From assembly GCA_024860865.1 (NCBI GenBank), contig JACRDV010000029.1:1-37159 (forward strand): a stretch of 37,159 bases of DNA, read 5' to 3'. Shown piece after piece: positions 20,573-28,875 of this stretch. This stretch comes from JACRDV01 sp024860865 [NCBI: Methanobacteriota archaeon]. Its GTDB lineage: Archaea; JACRDV01. A program made the position numbers and the translations under genes. Within the stretch, counting starts at the first letter, position 1. Each line of letters begins with the position of its first letter. Under the pieces are notes generated by a model. It had not been told where the DNA came from, searched no databases, and was given only the letters and a program-made list of their open reading frames with translations.

Positions 20573-21472
20573 TTATCTTCTCAGCAAACCACGCACTTTT
20601 TCTCGAGAATAAGAAACTACCGTTCTAAGCGCCCTGACAGGAATACTTGAGAGTCTAAAAGGTTTCATAATGCTTTCTAAAGGTTCTCCTACTGTCTCTA
20701 TATTTTCCAGTTTTCCAATACCGAGACCAAGCTCATCTGCTAATTTTATATGTTTAATACTTAAAGGATCAATACCCATAACTGCTGCACCTACAGCATC
20801 TGCGGCCACGATATCATTGCTCGCGATAATAACACCAACTTTAACTGGATTGCCCGAAATTTCGCTTAACTCCCCTCCTATATAACCATCGATAACTGTT
20901 ATTCTTGGTTTTATATAGCGAGCGAGGTCTACTATTTTCTCATGAAGATGAGTGTGCATGTTTCCCTTAGGCAGCACAAATCCCATTAAATTCTTCATTC
21001 CAAGTGTTACTCCCGCATCTCCGTGAACTTTTAATTTTGGAACAGAAATAATGCAATTATTTTCAAAAAAAGCCTTTGCCACGTTTACTCTCTTCAGCGC
21101 CAGTGCATTTGGAATGTCAACTTCAGCTCTTTTGTCTTTGTTTAGATTAACAAGCTTAATTTTTTTGTTATTAGCAATTTCAGTTAAACCAACCAACTTA
21201 AAAGCATCATCTGCAGTTGATTCACTCCAACCGCCTTCTCCAATTGTTATATTATCAATTCCTAGCTGTTGGAGATAATCGATTATCGCTTCGACAACTT
21301 TGGGATCAGTTGTTATGCCAGTTTCAGGTCTTTTCGCTAAAATATAATTTGGCTTGATCAAAACTTTATCATTATCTGATAGCAATTTTGATGCTCTTAT
21401 CAAGTTTAATGCTTTAAGAGTTGCATTGTATATGTTTTCGTCTTTAATAATGGCGACTGTTGCTTTATACAT
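20573..21472 (-). CDS. DUF362 family protein
   Basis: The 299-residue protein carries typical DUF362 segments: KVLIKPNYILAKRPETGITT, ITIGEGGW, IISVPKLKVHGDAGVTLGMK followed by NLMGFVLPKG, and ITVIDGYIGGEL and DIVAADAVGAAVMGID. No ferredoxin domain is attached, although some DUF362 proteins carry one. The biochemical role of the family is not firmly known. It is convergent with tyrA, with an IS110-like remnant between. ATG 21472 has no obvious ribosome site and may be leaderless. Confidence 0.8.
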   Translation of the reverse strand: MYKATVAIIKDENIYNATLKALNLIRASKLLSDNDKVLIKPNYILAKRPETGITTDPKVVEAIIDYLQQLGIDNITIGEGGWSESTADDAFKLVGLTEIANNKKIKLVNLNKDKRAEVDIPNALALKRVNVAKAFFENNCIISVPKLKVHGDAGVTLGMKNLMGFVLPKGNMHTHLHEKIVDLARYIKPRITVIDGYIGGELSEISGNPVKVGVIIASNDIVAADAVGAAVMGIDPLSIKHIKLADELGLGIGKLENIETVGEPLESIMKPFRLSSIPVRALRTVVSYSREKVRGLLRR

Positions 21473-21821
21473 GTTATTATCACAAAATAAATAACTGCTT
21501 TATTTTCGAAATTAAACGTTCTCTTTAGCTATACTAACTTTTTTAAACAACGTGAAGTTTACCAATTCTTTTTGAAAAACTTAAAACGGAGAGCTTATAA
21601 CCTTATCGCCTCTATACCGTGCGATAATATCGTCGTCCACCCGCTGTTGAAAAGGACAAAAGCTTTCTTTTTTTAAATCTATGCAAAGAATTTTCCTTGT
21701 AATGGAACTATTGCAACGTATGCCTTTTCTGCTAACCACAACTCTTGCAGTAATAGTAACTTTTTAATAGAAGAAGTGATAAAAGAAGTGAAAAAAGTAA
21801 ATAAATAAGAAGTGTTAATAA
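21473..21821. other. Intergenic region with a possible small RNA
   Basis: No protein frame is supported in these 349 bases. One part is unlike the AT-rich background: TATA-like CTTATAA (21594-21600) is followed by a GC-richer stretch (about 21606-21656) containing the hairpin CGAT-AAT-ATCG (21622-21632), then AAAGCTTTCTTTTTTT (21659-21674), a terminator-like run. Promoter, compact GC-rich body and T run fit a short RNA of about 50 nt reading rightward. It lacks tRNA landmarks and clear C/D-box motifs. Its assignment as RNA is weak. Confidence 0.25.
21772..21814 (+). repeat. AGAAGTG direct repeats before the toxin-like gene
   Basis: AGAAGTG occurs at 21772, 21784 and 21808, with intervals of 12 and 24 bases, so the copies fall on a 12-base grid; the slot at 21796 holds a degenerate copy. 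They lie just before the ATG at 21822. Such iterons could be binding sites for autoregulation by the zinc-finger/AbrB-type partner. The core also resembles the GAAGTGA ribosome sites used elsewhere in the window, so chance and translation are alternative explanations. Confidence 0.4.
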
Positions 21822-22082
21822 ATGAAGATAAAATGGTCTAATCACGCCAAAGAAGAGTGTAAAAAGGAGGGTGTTTCTGAAGCTGATGCAAACCAACTTA
21901 TCGAACACGGAGTAGAGGTAATAGATGATGTATTTGAAAAGAAATATCGCATAATTGGATATGTTGGTGCTAAATATTATGTGGCTATCGTGACAAAAAG
22001 TAAAGAAAAACTCAAAGTAACTACATTCTATAAAGCTAGCGATTATGATATTTGGTATTTCAAAAATCAAAGGAGGAAATAA
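21822..22082 (+). CDS. DUF4258-like small protein, putative toxin
   Basis: The 86-residue protein begins MKIKWSNHAKEECKKEGVSE, matching the start of DUF4258/RelE-BrnT-like small proteins (HA.E...EG.S...), and continues with beta strands (RIIGYVGAKYYVAIVTKSKE) as in RelE folds. The next gene, three bases after the stop, encodes a zinc-ribbon/AbrB-type protein. DUF4258 plus YgiT-type zinc finger is a common toxin-antitoxin pairing. RelE-like toxins cut mRNA; whether this one does is unknown. It lacks a strong ribosome site and sits behind 12-base-spaced repeats. Confidence 0.6.
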   Translation: MKIKWSNHAKEECKKEGVSEADANQLIEHGVEVIDDVFEKKYRIIGYVGAKYYVAIVTKSKEKLKVTTFYKASDYDIWYFKNQRRK

Positions 22083-22084
22083 AG

Positions 22085-22399
22085 ATGGAGTGCCTTAGAT
22101 GTGATGGAAAGTTAGAAAAGAAGTTAGCAACTATTGAAGCTGGAGGCATTTCTTTTACTGATGAGTATTTTGTTTGCAGTAAATGCGGAAAGATGTACCC
22201 AACTAAGGATCAGATTAAAAAAATGTATGAGAGTTCAAGTCTTCGAAAGCTCTCTTTTGAGAGAAAGATCTCAATGAGCGGCCGTACTTATGTTATTAGA
22301 GTCCCTCAGACTCTTGAAAAATTATATGAAATCCAAGTTGGAAAAAAAGTTAAAATTGCTCCTTTAGATGCAAAAAGAATGTTAGTTGAATTTGAATAA
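22085..22399 (+). CDS. Zinc-ribbon plus AbrB-like protein, putative antitoxin
   Basis: ATG 22085 is fixed by AGGAGG at 22071-22076, inside the end of the upstream gene. The N-terminal half is a YgiT-type zinc ribbon (CLRCDGKLEKK and CSKCGKMYP). The C-terminal half (about 63-105), FERKISMSGRTYVIRVPQTL then VGKKVKIAPLDAKRMLVEF, looks like an AbrB-type swapped hairpin. Zinc domain plus DNA-binding domain is the layout of MqsA-like antitoxins, which also repress their own operon. Coupled translation with the preceding gene supports a toxin-antitoxin pair. Confidence 0.65.
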   Translation: MECLRCDGKLEKKLATIEAGGISFTDEYFVCSKCGKMYPTKDQIKKMYESSSLRKLSFERKISMSGRTYVIRVPQTLEKLYEIQVGKKVKIAPLDAKRMLVEFE

Positions 22400-22463
22400 T
22401 TTTTCTTTTTTACTTTCTTCTAAGGAGCAGCCAATATAGTTTTTGATTTATCTTGTTAATGCT

Positions 22464-23609
22464 TTAATATTCTGCTTTTGGATACGATCCTAAAACTTTT
22501 AGAAAAGCAACCTTCTTTTCAAGCGATCTAAGAGCTTCTTCAATAATTGGCTCCCTAACATAACCTTCCATATCTACAAAGAAAAAATAATCGCCAAGCG
22601 CTCGTTTAGATGGCCTTGATTCAATTTTTGTTAAATTGATATTGCGGGCGGCAAATTCCCCTAAGGCTCGATATAGCTCTCCAGGTCTGTTTGATTTTAA
22701 TCCAAATACAACCGAAGTTTTGCTGTTTTTAACCCGTTTTTGCCCAGTTTTTGAAAGAACAATAAATCTAGTAAAATTTTCACCATCTTGGATACTCTCT
22801 GCTAGTGTTTTAAGGCCGTACAATCTGGCTGCTGTTTTTGAGCAAATAGCAGCTATGTCCTTAGTAAAACCTTCTGCAACAGACTTTGCCGCCTCAGCAG
22901 TGCTCGGACTTTGCTTTAATTCTGCACGCGGAAATCTACCTTTTAGGAATTGGTGAGTTTGCGCCAATGCCTGTGGATGTGAAATTATAGTTTTTATATT
23001 TTCGAATTTAGCATTTGGCTTAGCCGCTAAGCAGTGGATGATAGGTAAAACTATTTCGCCATAAATTTTAGCATTAGTTTCGAGCAGAGAATCGAGCGTA
23101 ATTCCAATTGATCCCTCAAGGGAATTTTCAACGGCAACTACTCCATGCTCAACTTTTTCTTCTTCAACGGCATTAAATATTTCAGGTATAGTAAGAAAGG
23201 ACTTTAACTCAATTGTATCAGTGAAATAATACCTCGCTGCTTCTTCAGTAAAGGTTCCTCGTGGCCCAAGAATTGCAACTAATAACTTTTTTCTCTTTGT
23301 TTTTACCCTTGGTTTATATTGTCGATGAAGAAGATGCTCTTTGCGGCGTGCATAATTTATCAAAACTCGCGTAAGAGATTGCGCGAATTCTGGATCAATC
23401 CCAAGTTGTTTGGCATGCTCGATTGCTTTATCAATTATTTCAAGTTCGCGTTTTTCATCATAAACTTCCATTCTCAGCTTTGTTTTTATTTTTTTAATAT
23501 CATATAAAAGCTGAATTCTCTGCGCGATTAACTCTCGAATTTGAAAATCAATGGAATCAATTTTTCTTCTAATTTCTTCAAGCTTTTGGCTGAGTTTTTT
23601 ATTTTTCAA
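22464..23609 (-). CDS. pheA: Bifunctional chorismate mutase-prephenate dehydratase (P-protein)
   Basis: Residues 1-95 are an AroQ-type chorismate mutase helix bundle (KIDSIDFQIRELIAQRIQL, YDEKRELEIIDKAIEHAKQL). Residues about 108-285 are prephenate dehydratase, from VAILGPRGTFTEEAARYYF to the catalytic ENFTRFIVLS. Residues about 295-378 are an ACT domain with the phenylalanine-binding ESRPSKR. It turns chorismate into phenylpyruvate and should be inhibited by phenylalanine. In many archaea these activities are separate proteins; here they are fused as in bacteria. The start is TTG 23609, with GAGGT a few bases upstream, overlapping the aroK end by 11 bases. It is the last gene of the leftward aro block. 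Confidence 0.93.
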   Translation of the reverse strand: MKNKKLSQKLEEIRRKIDSIDFQIRELIAQRIQLLYDIKKIKTKLRMEVYDEKRELEIIDKAIEHAKQLGIDPEFAQSLTRVLINYARRKEHLLHRQYKPRVKTKRKKLLVAILGPRGTFTEEAARYYFTDTIELKSFLTIPEIFNAVEEEKVEHGVVAVENSLEGSIGITLDSLLETNAKIYGEIVLPIIHCLAAKPNAKFENIKTIISHPQALAQTHQFLKGRFPRAELKQSPSTAEAAKSVAEGFTKDIAAICSKTAARLYGLKTLAESIQDGENFTRFIVLSKTGQKRVKNSKTSVVFGLKSNRPGELYRALGEFAARNINLTKIESRPSKRALGDYFFFVDMEGYVREPIIEEALRSLEKKVAFLKVLGSYPKAEY

Positions 23610-24498
23610 GACGAATACCTCTAGCTATCTTGTTATTTATGCCTGCCCACATTGTATACCCAGGGCGTTCCCTCCAAAGCCTCCTAATTAAACAATTTTC
23701 ACTAGGTCCAATCAACACTGGATCAAATATTGCAACATGAGCAGGACCTGTACCTGAGATACCAGCAGCTTCTGCCCCTACATCTAGTGCTTCAATTGTG
23801 ATAGTAGGATCATACCCAAATATTGCTGAATAAACCAATCCATTAAGAGTAAGAGCATTAAAAATATCCCCTTTAAGGGCAGCTTTGAATGCTAATTCAA
23901 CTTGCGGAGCAACTAGCCTGATCTTTCCAACATCAACGCTTGCAGTATATACTTTTTTTCGCGGGATGTAAATTTTAATACTTAAAGTTGGATCCATCTT
24001 AACTCGTTTTAAAATTTTTCTTTTATTATTATCTGTAATTACTCCTCCACCAAAATAAGATGCACATGCATCATCAAACGCACCGGTAATCGTAACCCCT
24101 GCTCCAATCGCTGCATCAACTCCAATATTTATTGCTTCCATATGTGATAACTTTTCACCAAGCGCAGCTGCAGTAGCAAGAACTGTAGCATTTGCAGCAA
24201 CGCTGCTGCTCTTTAACCCCCGTGCAATTGGAATGTTCCCTTGTGTTTTAATTGCAGCACCATAATCTTTTTCAGCTTTAAAGTGCTCAAGCGTTTTTTT
24301 TGCACAAAGCTCAATTAAAGTCGTGCTCTCTCTTGGAGCTCCAATAATTTTGCCCCTATATATCCTTGGCTCATTAATTAATTCAACAGTTGACTGAATG
24401 AACAAATCAAGTCCAAATGCAGCACCTTTTCCAGTGGCTATGGCATTGACAATAGTGGCTGCACCATGGGCAATTCCTAAACCTTTCACTATATCCAC
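23599..24498 (-). CDS. aroK: Archaeal shikimate kinase (GHMP family)
   Basis: This GHMP-kinase-type enzyme phosphorylates shikimate and is unrelated to bacterial AroK. The ATP loop is PIARGLKSSSVAANATVLA, the start KGLGIAHGAATIVNAIATGK is family-specific, and AGISGTGPAHVAIF is the C-terminal glycine loop. Length is normal at 299 residues. The GTG start at 24498 overlaps the preceding small gene by 10 bases, and its end overlaps pheA, so the block is translationally coupled. Confidence 0.92.
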   Translation of the reverse strand: MDIVKGLGIAHGAATIVNAIATGKGAAFGLDLFIQSTVELINEPRIYRGKIIGAPRESTTLIELCAKKTLEHFKAEKDYGAAIKTQGNIPIARGLKSSSVAANATVLATAAALGEKLSHMEAINIGVDAAIGAGVTITGAFDDACASYFGGGVITDNNKRKILKRVKMDPTLSIKIYIPRKKVYTASVDVGKIRLVAPQVELAFKAALKGDIFNALTLNGLVYSAIFGYDPTITIEALDVGAEAAGISGTGPAHVAIFDPVLIGPSENCLIRRLWRERPGYTMWAGINNKIARGIRLEK

Positions 24499-24734
24499 CT
24501 GACTTTTTTAGCTTCTATTATTTGCTTCAAGATTATCGGTCGATCAACATTACAAAAATAAACTAAACCATCAATAGCTGTTAGATAGAGATGCTTTTTT
24601 CTTAGAATACCTACCAGAGAGTGAACTACTATACAATTTTCTCTCAAACTGATTAATTTTTGAAATTCCTCAGATGACAATTCAATTCTCGTTGTAACAA
24701 CAGGCGCAGACGTAACAGCTCGCACATTGGTCAC
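24489..24734 (-). CDS. Conserved-looking small protein within the aro block, 81 aa
   Basis: Family not recognised. It overlaps aroC by four bases (ATGA) and aroK by ten, which argues that it is a real, co-translated gene. It reads [20 protein letters not shown], then RENCIVVHSLVGILRKKHLY, LTAIDGLVYFCNVDRP: a small alpha/beta protein with two cysteines and no membrane segment. It may be a subunit or regulator acting with chorismate synthase or shikimate kinase; only its position suggests this. Confidence 0.6.
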   Translation of the reverse strand: MTNVRAVTSAPVVTTRIELSSEEFQKLISLRENCIVVHSLVGILRKKHLYLTAIDGLVYFCNVDRPIILKQIIEAKKVRWI

Positions 24735-25852
24735 TTTAATGATGAACTTTCCTCAAATTTTGTCAAGTGGACATAACCAGCTCTCATCATATGGTCAACT
24801 AGAACTAATGCCAACATGGCCTCTGCAACAGGTACCACTCGGGGACATATCGATGGATCATGTTTTCCTTTAACTTCAATCTTAGCCTCTTTCATTGTTT
24901 TAAGGTTAATTGTGGTTTGAGGTAGTGCGATGGAAGAAGTCGGTTTAACTACTAATCTGGCAATTATTGGCATTCCGTTTGAGATCCCACCAAGAATGCC
25001 GCCAGCATTATTAGTTGTCGTTATAATTTTGCCAGTTTTAGGATCGATTGCAAATTGATCGTTAGCCTCAGAACCTCTCATTTTCGCTAATCTAAAGCCT
25101 GCTCCAATCTCAACTCCTTTGACTGCTCCAATGCTCATTAAAGCCTTTGCAATATCTGCATCGAGTTTATCGAATACAGGGTCCCCTAATCCTGCTGGGC
25201 AATTTAAAGCAATAACTTCAACAATTCCACCTACACTGTCTCCTTCTTCCTTTGCTCTTTTTATTTTTTGAACCATTTTTTCAGCAACATTTGAATCTGC
25301 GCATCGAATTGGATTTTTATCAGCGTTTCGAATTGCGTCGAAAGTCACTTTTTCGGGATCAATCCCAATTCCTGCAACTTCAATAACATGCCCAAGAATA
25401 TCAATTCCAAATTTTTTCAGTATTTTCTTTGCAATTGCACCTGCTGCAACTCTGGCAACTGTTTCTCTACCACTTGCCCTCCCTCCGCCTCTGTAATCAA
25501 CATGACCATACTTTAACCAATAAGTTAAGTCAGCATGCCCTGGTCTTGGCAAATCTTTAATTATTTCGTAAGGTTCATCTTCAAAGGCTATGTTTCGAAC
25601 AATCATTGTAATTGGAGTCCCTGTTGTCTTTCCGTTAAATACTCCAGATAAAATCTCAACTTTATCAAGCTCTGCTCGCGGACTAACTATTTCACTTACT
25701 CCGGGTCGCCTTCGGTTGAGTTCTTTTTGAACATCACTTTCTGAAAGCTCTAGTCCAGCCGGAACTCCATCAATTATAACACCGACCGCCACGTTATGTG
25801 ATTCGCCAAAAGTTGTTACTCGAAAAATTTGGCCAAACGAGTTTCCTGGCAT
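24731..25852 (-). CDS. aroC: Chorismate synthase
   Basis: The 373-residue FMN-dependent enzyme removes phosphate from EPSP to give chorismate. Signatures are [58 protein letters not shown] and [19 protein letters not shown] 25852 has AGGTGA upstream (start [19 protein letters not shown]). It is the first gene of the leftward block aroC-orf81-aroK-pheA. A TATA-like element (TTTATA or TATTTAT, about 25907-25935) lies before it. The enzyme needs reduced flavin, which the cell must supply. Confidence 0.95.
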   Translation of the reverse strand: MPGNSFGQIFRVTTFGESHNVAVGVIIDGVPAGLELSESDVQKELNRRRPGVSEIVSPRAELDKVEILSGVFNGKTTGTPITMIVRNIAFEDEPYEIIKDLPRPGHADLTYWLKYGHVDYRGGGRASGRETVARVAAGAIAKKILKKFGIDILGHVIEVAGIGIDPEKVTFDAIRNADKNPIRCADSNVAEKMVQKIKRAKEEGDSVGGIVEVIALNCPAGLGDPVFDKLDADIAKALMSIGAVKGVEIGAGFRLAKMRGSEANDQFAIDPKTGKIITTTNNAGGILGGISNGMPIIARLVVKPTSSIALPQTTINLKTMKEAKIEVKGKHDPSICPRVVPVAEAMLALVLVDHMMRAGYVHLTKFEESSSLK

Positions 25853-25998
25853 ATTTTCACCTGTAGAACTTTTTTAGTATCTCGTTCAAAAAGGCACTTC
25901 CTAAGGATAAATATCTTATGAAATTTGCTCTATAAAATATCTCACTATGGAAATATCTTTTTTGGGAAACGAGGATTTAAAAACGAGTGCTAGTAAAC

Positions 25999-26364
25999 TT
26001 ATCTTTCTTTTTTAATTTTATTTAATAATTCTTGTTTCAATACTGTTCTTTTTATTTGAAAAATAACAGTTCCACCACCTGTAAATTCCTTGCCTGGATC
26101 TAGACATTGGAGATATCCGATATCCCCTTCTTTGCAAAGACCTACTTCTTTTGGTTCTATTCCTCTACTCAATGGTACTAACATAGAGAGCATGGATCCA
26201 AATGCGTGAATGCAAAACGCATCGGTTTCTTTTAATATTAGCTTTGGTTCTTCAATTGTAATTTTATCTCCTTCTTTAAATACTGGACAATTTCCACGGA
26301 TTTCTTTTACTTTAATTTCAAGACGGTATAATTTAAATGAGTTAAGTTTACTTTTATCAGACAA
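25999..26364 (-). CDS. TIGR04076 family protein
   Basis: The 121-residue protein reads LYRLEIKVKEIRGNCPVFKE, GDKITIEEPKL, DAFCIHAFGSMLSMLVPLSR, GYLQCLDPGKEFTGGGTVIF. This is the TIGR04076 family of small proteins with conserved cysteines (Cys in GNCP, FCIHA, CKEG and YLQCLDPG), which may bind metal; no function is proven. It is a separate gene between the VWA operon and aroC, on the same strand as both. Confidence 0.75.
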   Translation of the reverse strand: MSDKSKLNSFKLYRLEIKVKEIRGNCPVFKEGDKITIEEPKLILKETDAFCIHAFGSMLSMLVPLSRGIEPKEVGLCKEGDIGYLQCLDPGKEFTGGGTVIFQIKRTVLKQELLNKIKKER

Positions 26365-26508
26365 AGGATATTCCCATTCGCTATTTAATCTTAAACTATT
26401 AAAATCTTTATTGAATTCTAACCCATGTGCATTGAAACTAAAGAGCTACTTTAAAGGTTTTTCAAACTTTGAAATGAACAAATAAAGAAAAATATTCGAG
26501 TATCTTCC

Positions 26509-28875
26509 TTATGCTCTTCCCATTTTTTGTATTTCTTTTATTCTCCGTATGACTACTTCAATGAAAAATAGTGTTAAAGCCGTTAATAAAAATGGCAAAC
26601 GCATATCAATTTTTTCTGCTACTATATGTCTTGTTTTTGCTTTTGCTTGTTGCGCTATATCCTCGAATGATTCTGGATTGAGCTCATATACCTTTCCACC
26701 AGTTATTTTAACAATTTTAAACAAATTCTCATTAAACCCAAGACTTATAAATTCTGCTGGATAGTTGGCGGCAACTACGTCATCATACCCATCTGCGCTA
26801 ATATCATAAAATCCCACTATTTCGGGCTTGAATGTAGCACGATATTTGTTTACATCAATTTTTGAAGTTTTCAATTGCCTTCCTTCTGCACTAATGCCAA
26901 GAGGTTTTGAAGAAGTTGCAATAACTTGGAGCACATCGCCTAAGCTTACATCTTGGGCATCGATTTTTATGGCCTTTGTTTTCTCAGGATCTCCTACGAC
27001 CCAGTTTGTTATTGTGGATATCAACTTCGCACTTTTGTCTACATAGAGCTGCGAAGACCATTTTGTACCATCATCAGTTGTAAGAGAAACCACCCTCCCT
27101 AAACCAAATCTCCATGCTGTTACAATAGGTTTTCCAGTTAGAGTCGCAACTAAGAGCTGAGCGCCAGCCTTTGGTGTTACATCATTATAACCATAAACGG
27201 AGGCACTCAATTCCAGATTTTGGGTAATAAAATGATTTTTATCAACCACCACTGCAGCATAAACATTCTGAGGAGTTACTCCCCTTCCAAAAACAAACTT
27301 TAAACGCTCGTTTTCTTCCATTTTAAAATACATACCATTTCCAACTTTAGCTAAATCTTCCAAAAAGGCTTCATTAGTATCATATCCAACCCCTACTGTG
27401 TAGGTCTTTATTCCACGAGTGGCCATACTTTTTGCTTTTGAGAGAGAAAGGTCCTCAAATTCGGTATTACCATCCGATACTATCGCAACATTTTTACTGC
27501 CCTCGAATCTTCCAATCATATCATCAGCAGCAGCTTGAGCAGGATATGTAACTGTTCCACCTCCAAATTGTAACCTAGCTACTCTATCCTCTAAGGCGTG
27601 CTTGTCAGAATATGCTGCGAATGGAATTACAACATAGGGATCAGTATTAAAAGCAATGACTCCGAGGGAATCCTGAGGCAATAAGCTCCTCATTAAACCC
27701 ACGGCAATAGCTTTCTCAACATCTGCTTTAGTATAATTGCCAAAAACTGATCCTGTACTTCCAGATATATCAATAACTATTACTACGGCAATACCCTCTT
27801 CACCAGAGAATGGAACTGACTTGACAGGCAAAAGAGTCTCAAGAAGTGAATCTCTATAGCTTCCTTTCTCAAATGCATGGGTACCACCCACTGCAACTAG
27901 GCCGTTGCCCTTGCCAACATAATTCTTCAGTGATTCTACATCGCCTTTTGATGTCTTATTTACACTCACATCATTTAAAAAAACTACGTCATAGTTTTCA
28001 ATGTTTTCTAAATTTTTTGAAAATCTGAAATCATAGATGCTGTCCAAAATCTTAGCTAATGGTGAAGCTGATGAATCTGAAACGAACAATATTTTAGGCT
28101 TTGGAACAACATATATCGATTTGAAGAATACATTATTTACTGCAAACTGATCAAAAGTAGTTGGGAATATTTCAGCTTTAATCTCATGAATGCCTTCTGT
28201 GTTGAAAATATGTTTGAGAGGGATAACTACCTTCTTTTCCTTTTGCTGGATATTTTCAGAAATAACAACTTTATCATCAACAGTCACTTCAAGCTTGTAT
28301 GATGATTCATTACCTACATGCTCTAATATTATATTATATATGGCTTCAGATCTTAACAAAACTTTTTTGTTACCTTCTATCTTCACTCCAACATCGCTTT
28401 TTTCCGGGATTAGATGAATTGCATGAATAGTTACGTTCATTTTCGCTGCGAATGTCGCAACATCTGTTAGATCTCTTCCATAGTTGTTATTTCCATCACT
28501 GAAAAGTATAATGTTTTCACCTTTACTAGCTTCACTAAATATTGCATCACCCAAGGCAGTTTTATTCCCTTGTGATACATACTTTAATTTAACATCTCCA
28601 GGTTTTACTTTATTTAATGTTCCCATTGCTCTGCCATAAAGCTCCATACTGGTCGAATTATCGACCAAAAGAGTTATGTGAGCTTCACCTTCTTTAACAT
28701 CTTCTTTTACCATAAAAGGAGAGGCAAGAGCTGCCACCATGAGAGAGGCAATTACAAATCTATTTCCAATTAACATTATATTGCTTTTTGTTATCTCGCT
28801 TTTTCTAATAGTATAGTAAAACAAGAATGCTATTGGAATAATTAAAGCCAAGAAATATAGATGCTCAAAGTTCAA
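26509..28875 (-). CDS. Membrane protein with two VWA domains
   Basis: There are two N-terminal helices (about 6-22 and 38-56), a first VWA domain with MIDAS residues in LLVDNSTSME (72-76), a beta-sandwich region (about 165-255), a GATase1-like Rossmann region (KPKILFVSDS to GLVAVGGTHAFEKG, about 259-335), then a second VWA domain with a full DISGSTGS MIDAS (369-376). A helix near 768-780 closes the protein. Two metal-dependent VWA domains in one chain suggest it binds partner proteins outside or at the membrane. It overlaps no neighbour but starts one base after the BatA-like stop, as the last gene of the MoxR operon. The substrate of such MoxR/VWA systems is generally unknown. Confidence 0.8.
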   Translation of the reverse strand: MNFEHLYFLALIIPIAFLFYYTIRKSEITKSNIMLIGNRFVIASLMVAALASPFMVKEDVKEGEAHITLLVDNSTSMELYGRAMGTLNKVKPGDVKLKYVSQGNKTALGDAIFSEASKGENIILFSDGNNNYGRDLTDVATFAAKMNVTIHAIHLIPEKSDVGVKIEGNKKVLLRSEAIYNIILEHVGNESSYKLEVTVDDKVVISENIQQKEKKVVIPLKHIFNTEGIHEIKAEIFPTTFDQFAVNNVFFKSIYVVPKPKILFVSDSSASPLAKILDSIYDFRFSKNLENIENYDVVFLNDVSVNKTSKGDVESLKNYVGKGNGLVAVGGTHAFEKGSYRDSLLETLLPVKSVPFSGEEGIAVVIVIDISGSTGSVFGNYTKADVEKAIAVGLMRSLLPQDSLGVIAFNTDPYVVIPFAAYSDKHALEDRVARLQFGGGTVTYPAQAAADDMIGRFEGSKNVAIVSDGNTEFEDLSLSKAKSMATRGIKTYTVGVGYDTNEAFLEDLAKVGNGMYFKMEENERLKFVFGRGVTPQNVYAAVVVDKNHFITQNLELSASVYGYNDVTPKAGAQLLVATLTGKPIVTAWRFGLGRVVSLTTDDGTKWSSQLYVDKSAKLISTITNWVVGDPEKTKAIKIDAQDVSLGDVLQVIATSSKPLGISAEGRQLKTSKIDVNKYRATFKPEIVGFYDISADGYDDVVAANYPAEFISLGFNENLFKIVKITGGKVYELNPESFEDIAQQAKAKTRHIVAEKIDMRLPFLLTALTLFFIEVVIRRIKEIQKMGRA

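Noticed and set aside
26574-26586. TTAAAGCCGTTAA, one mismatch from the palindromic operator
   Set aside because: It lies inside the coding end of the double-VWA gene, away from any promoter, and lacks a TATA box or a partner site at 43 bp.
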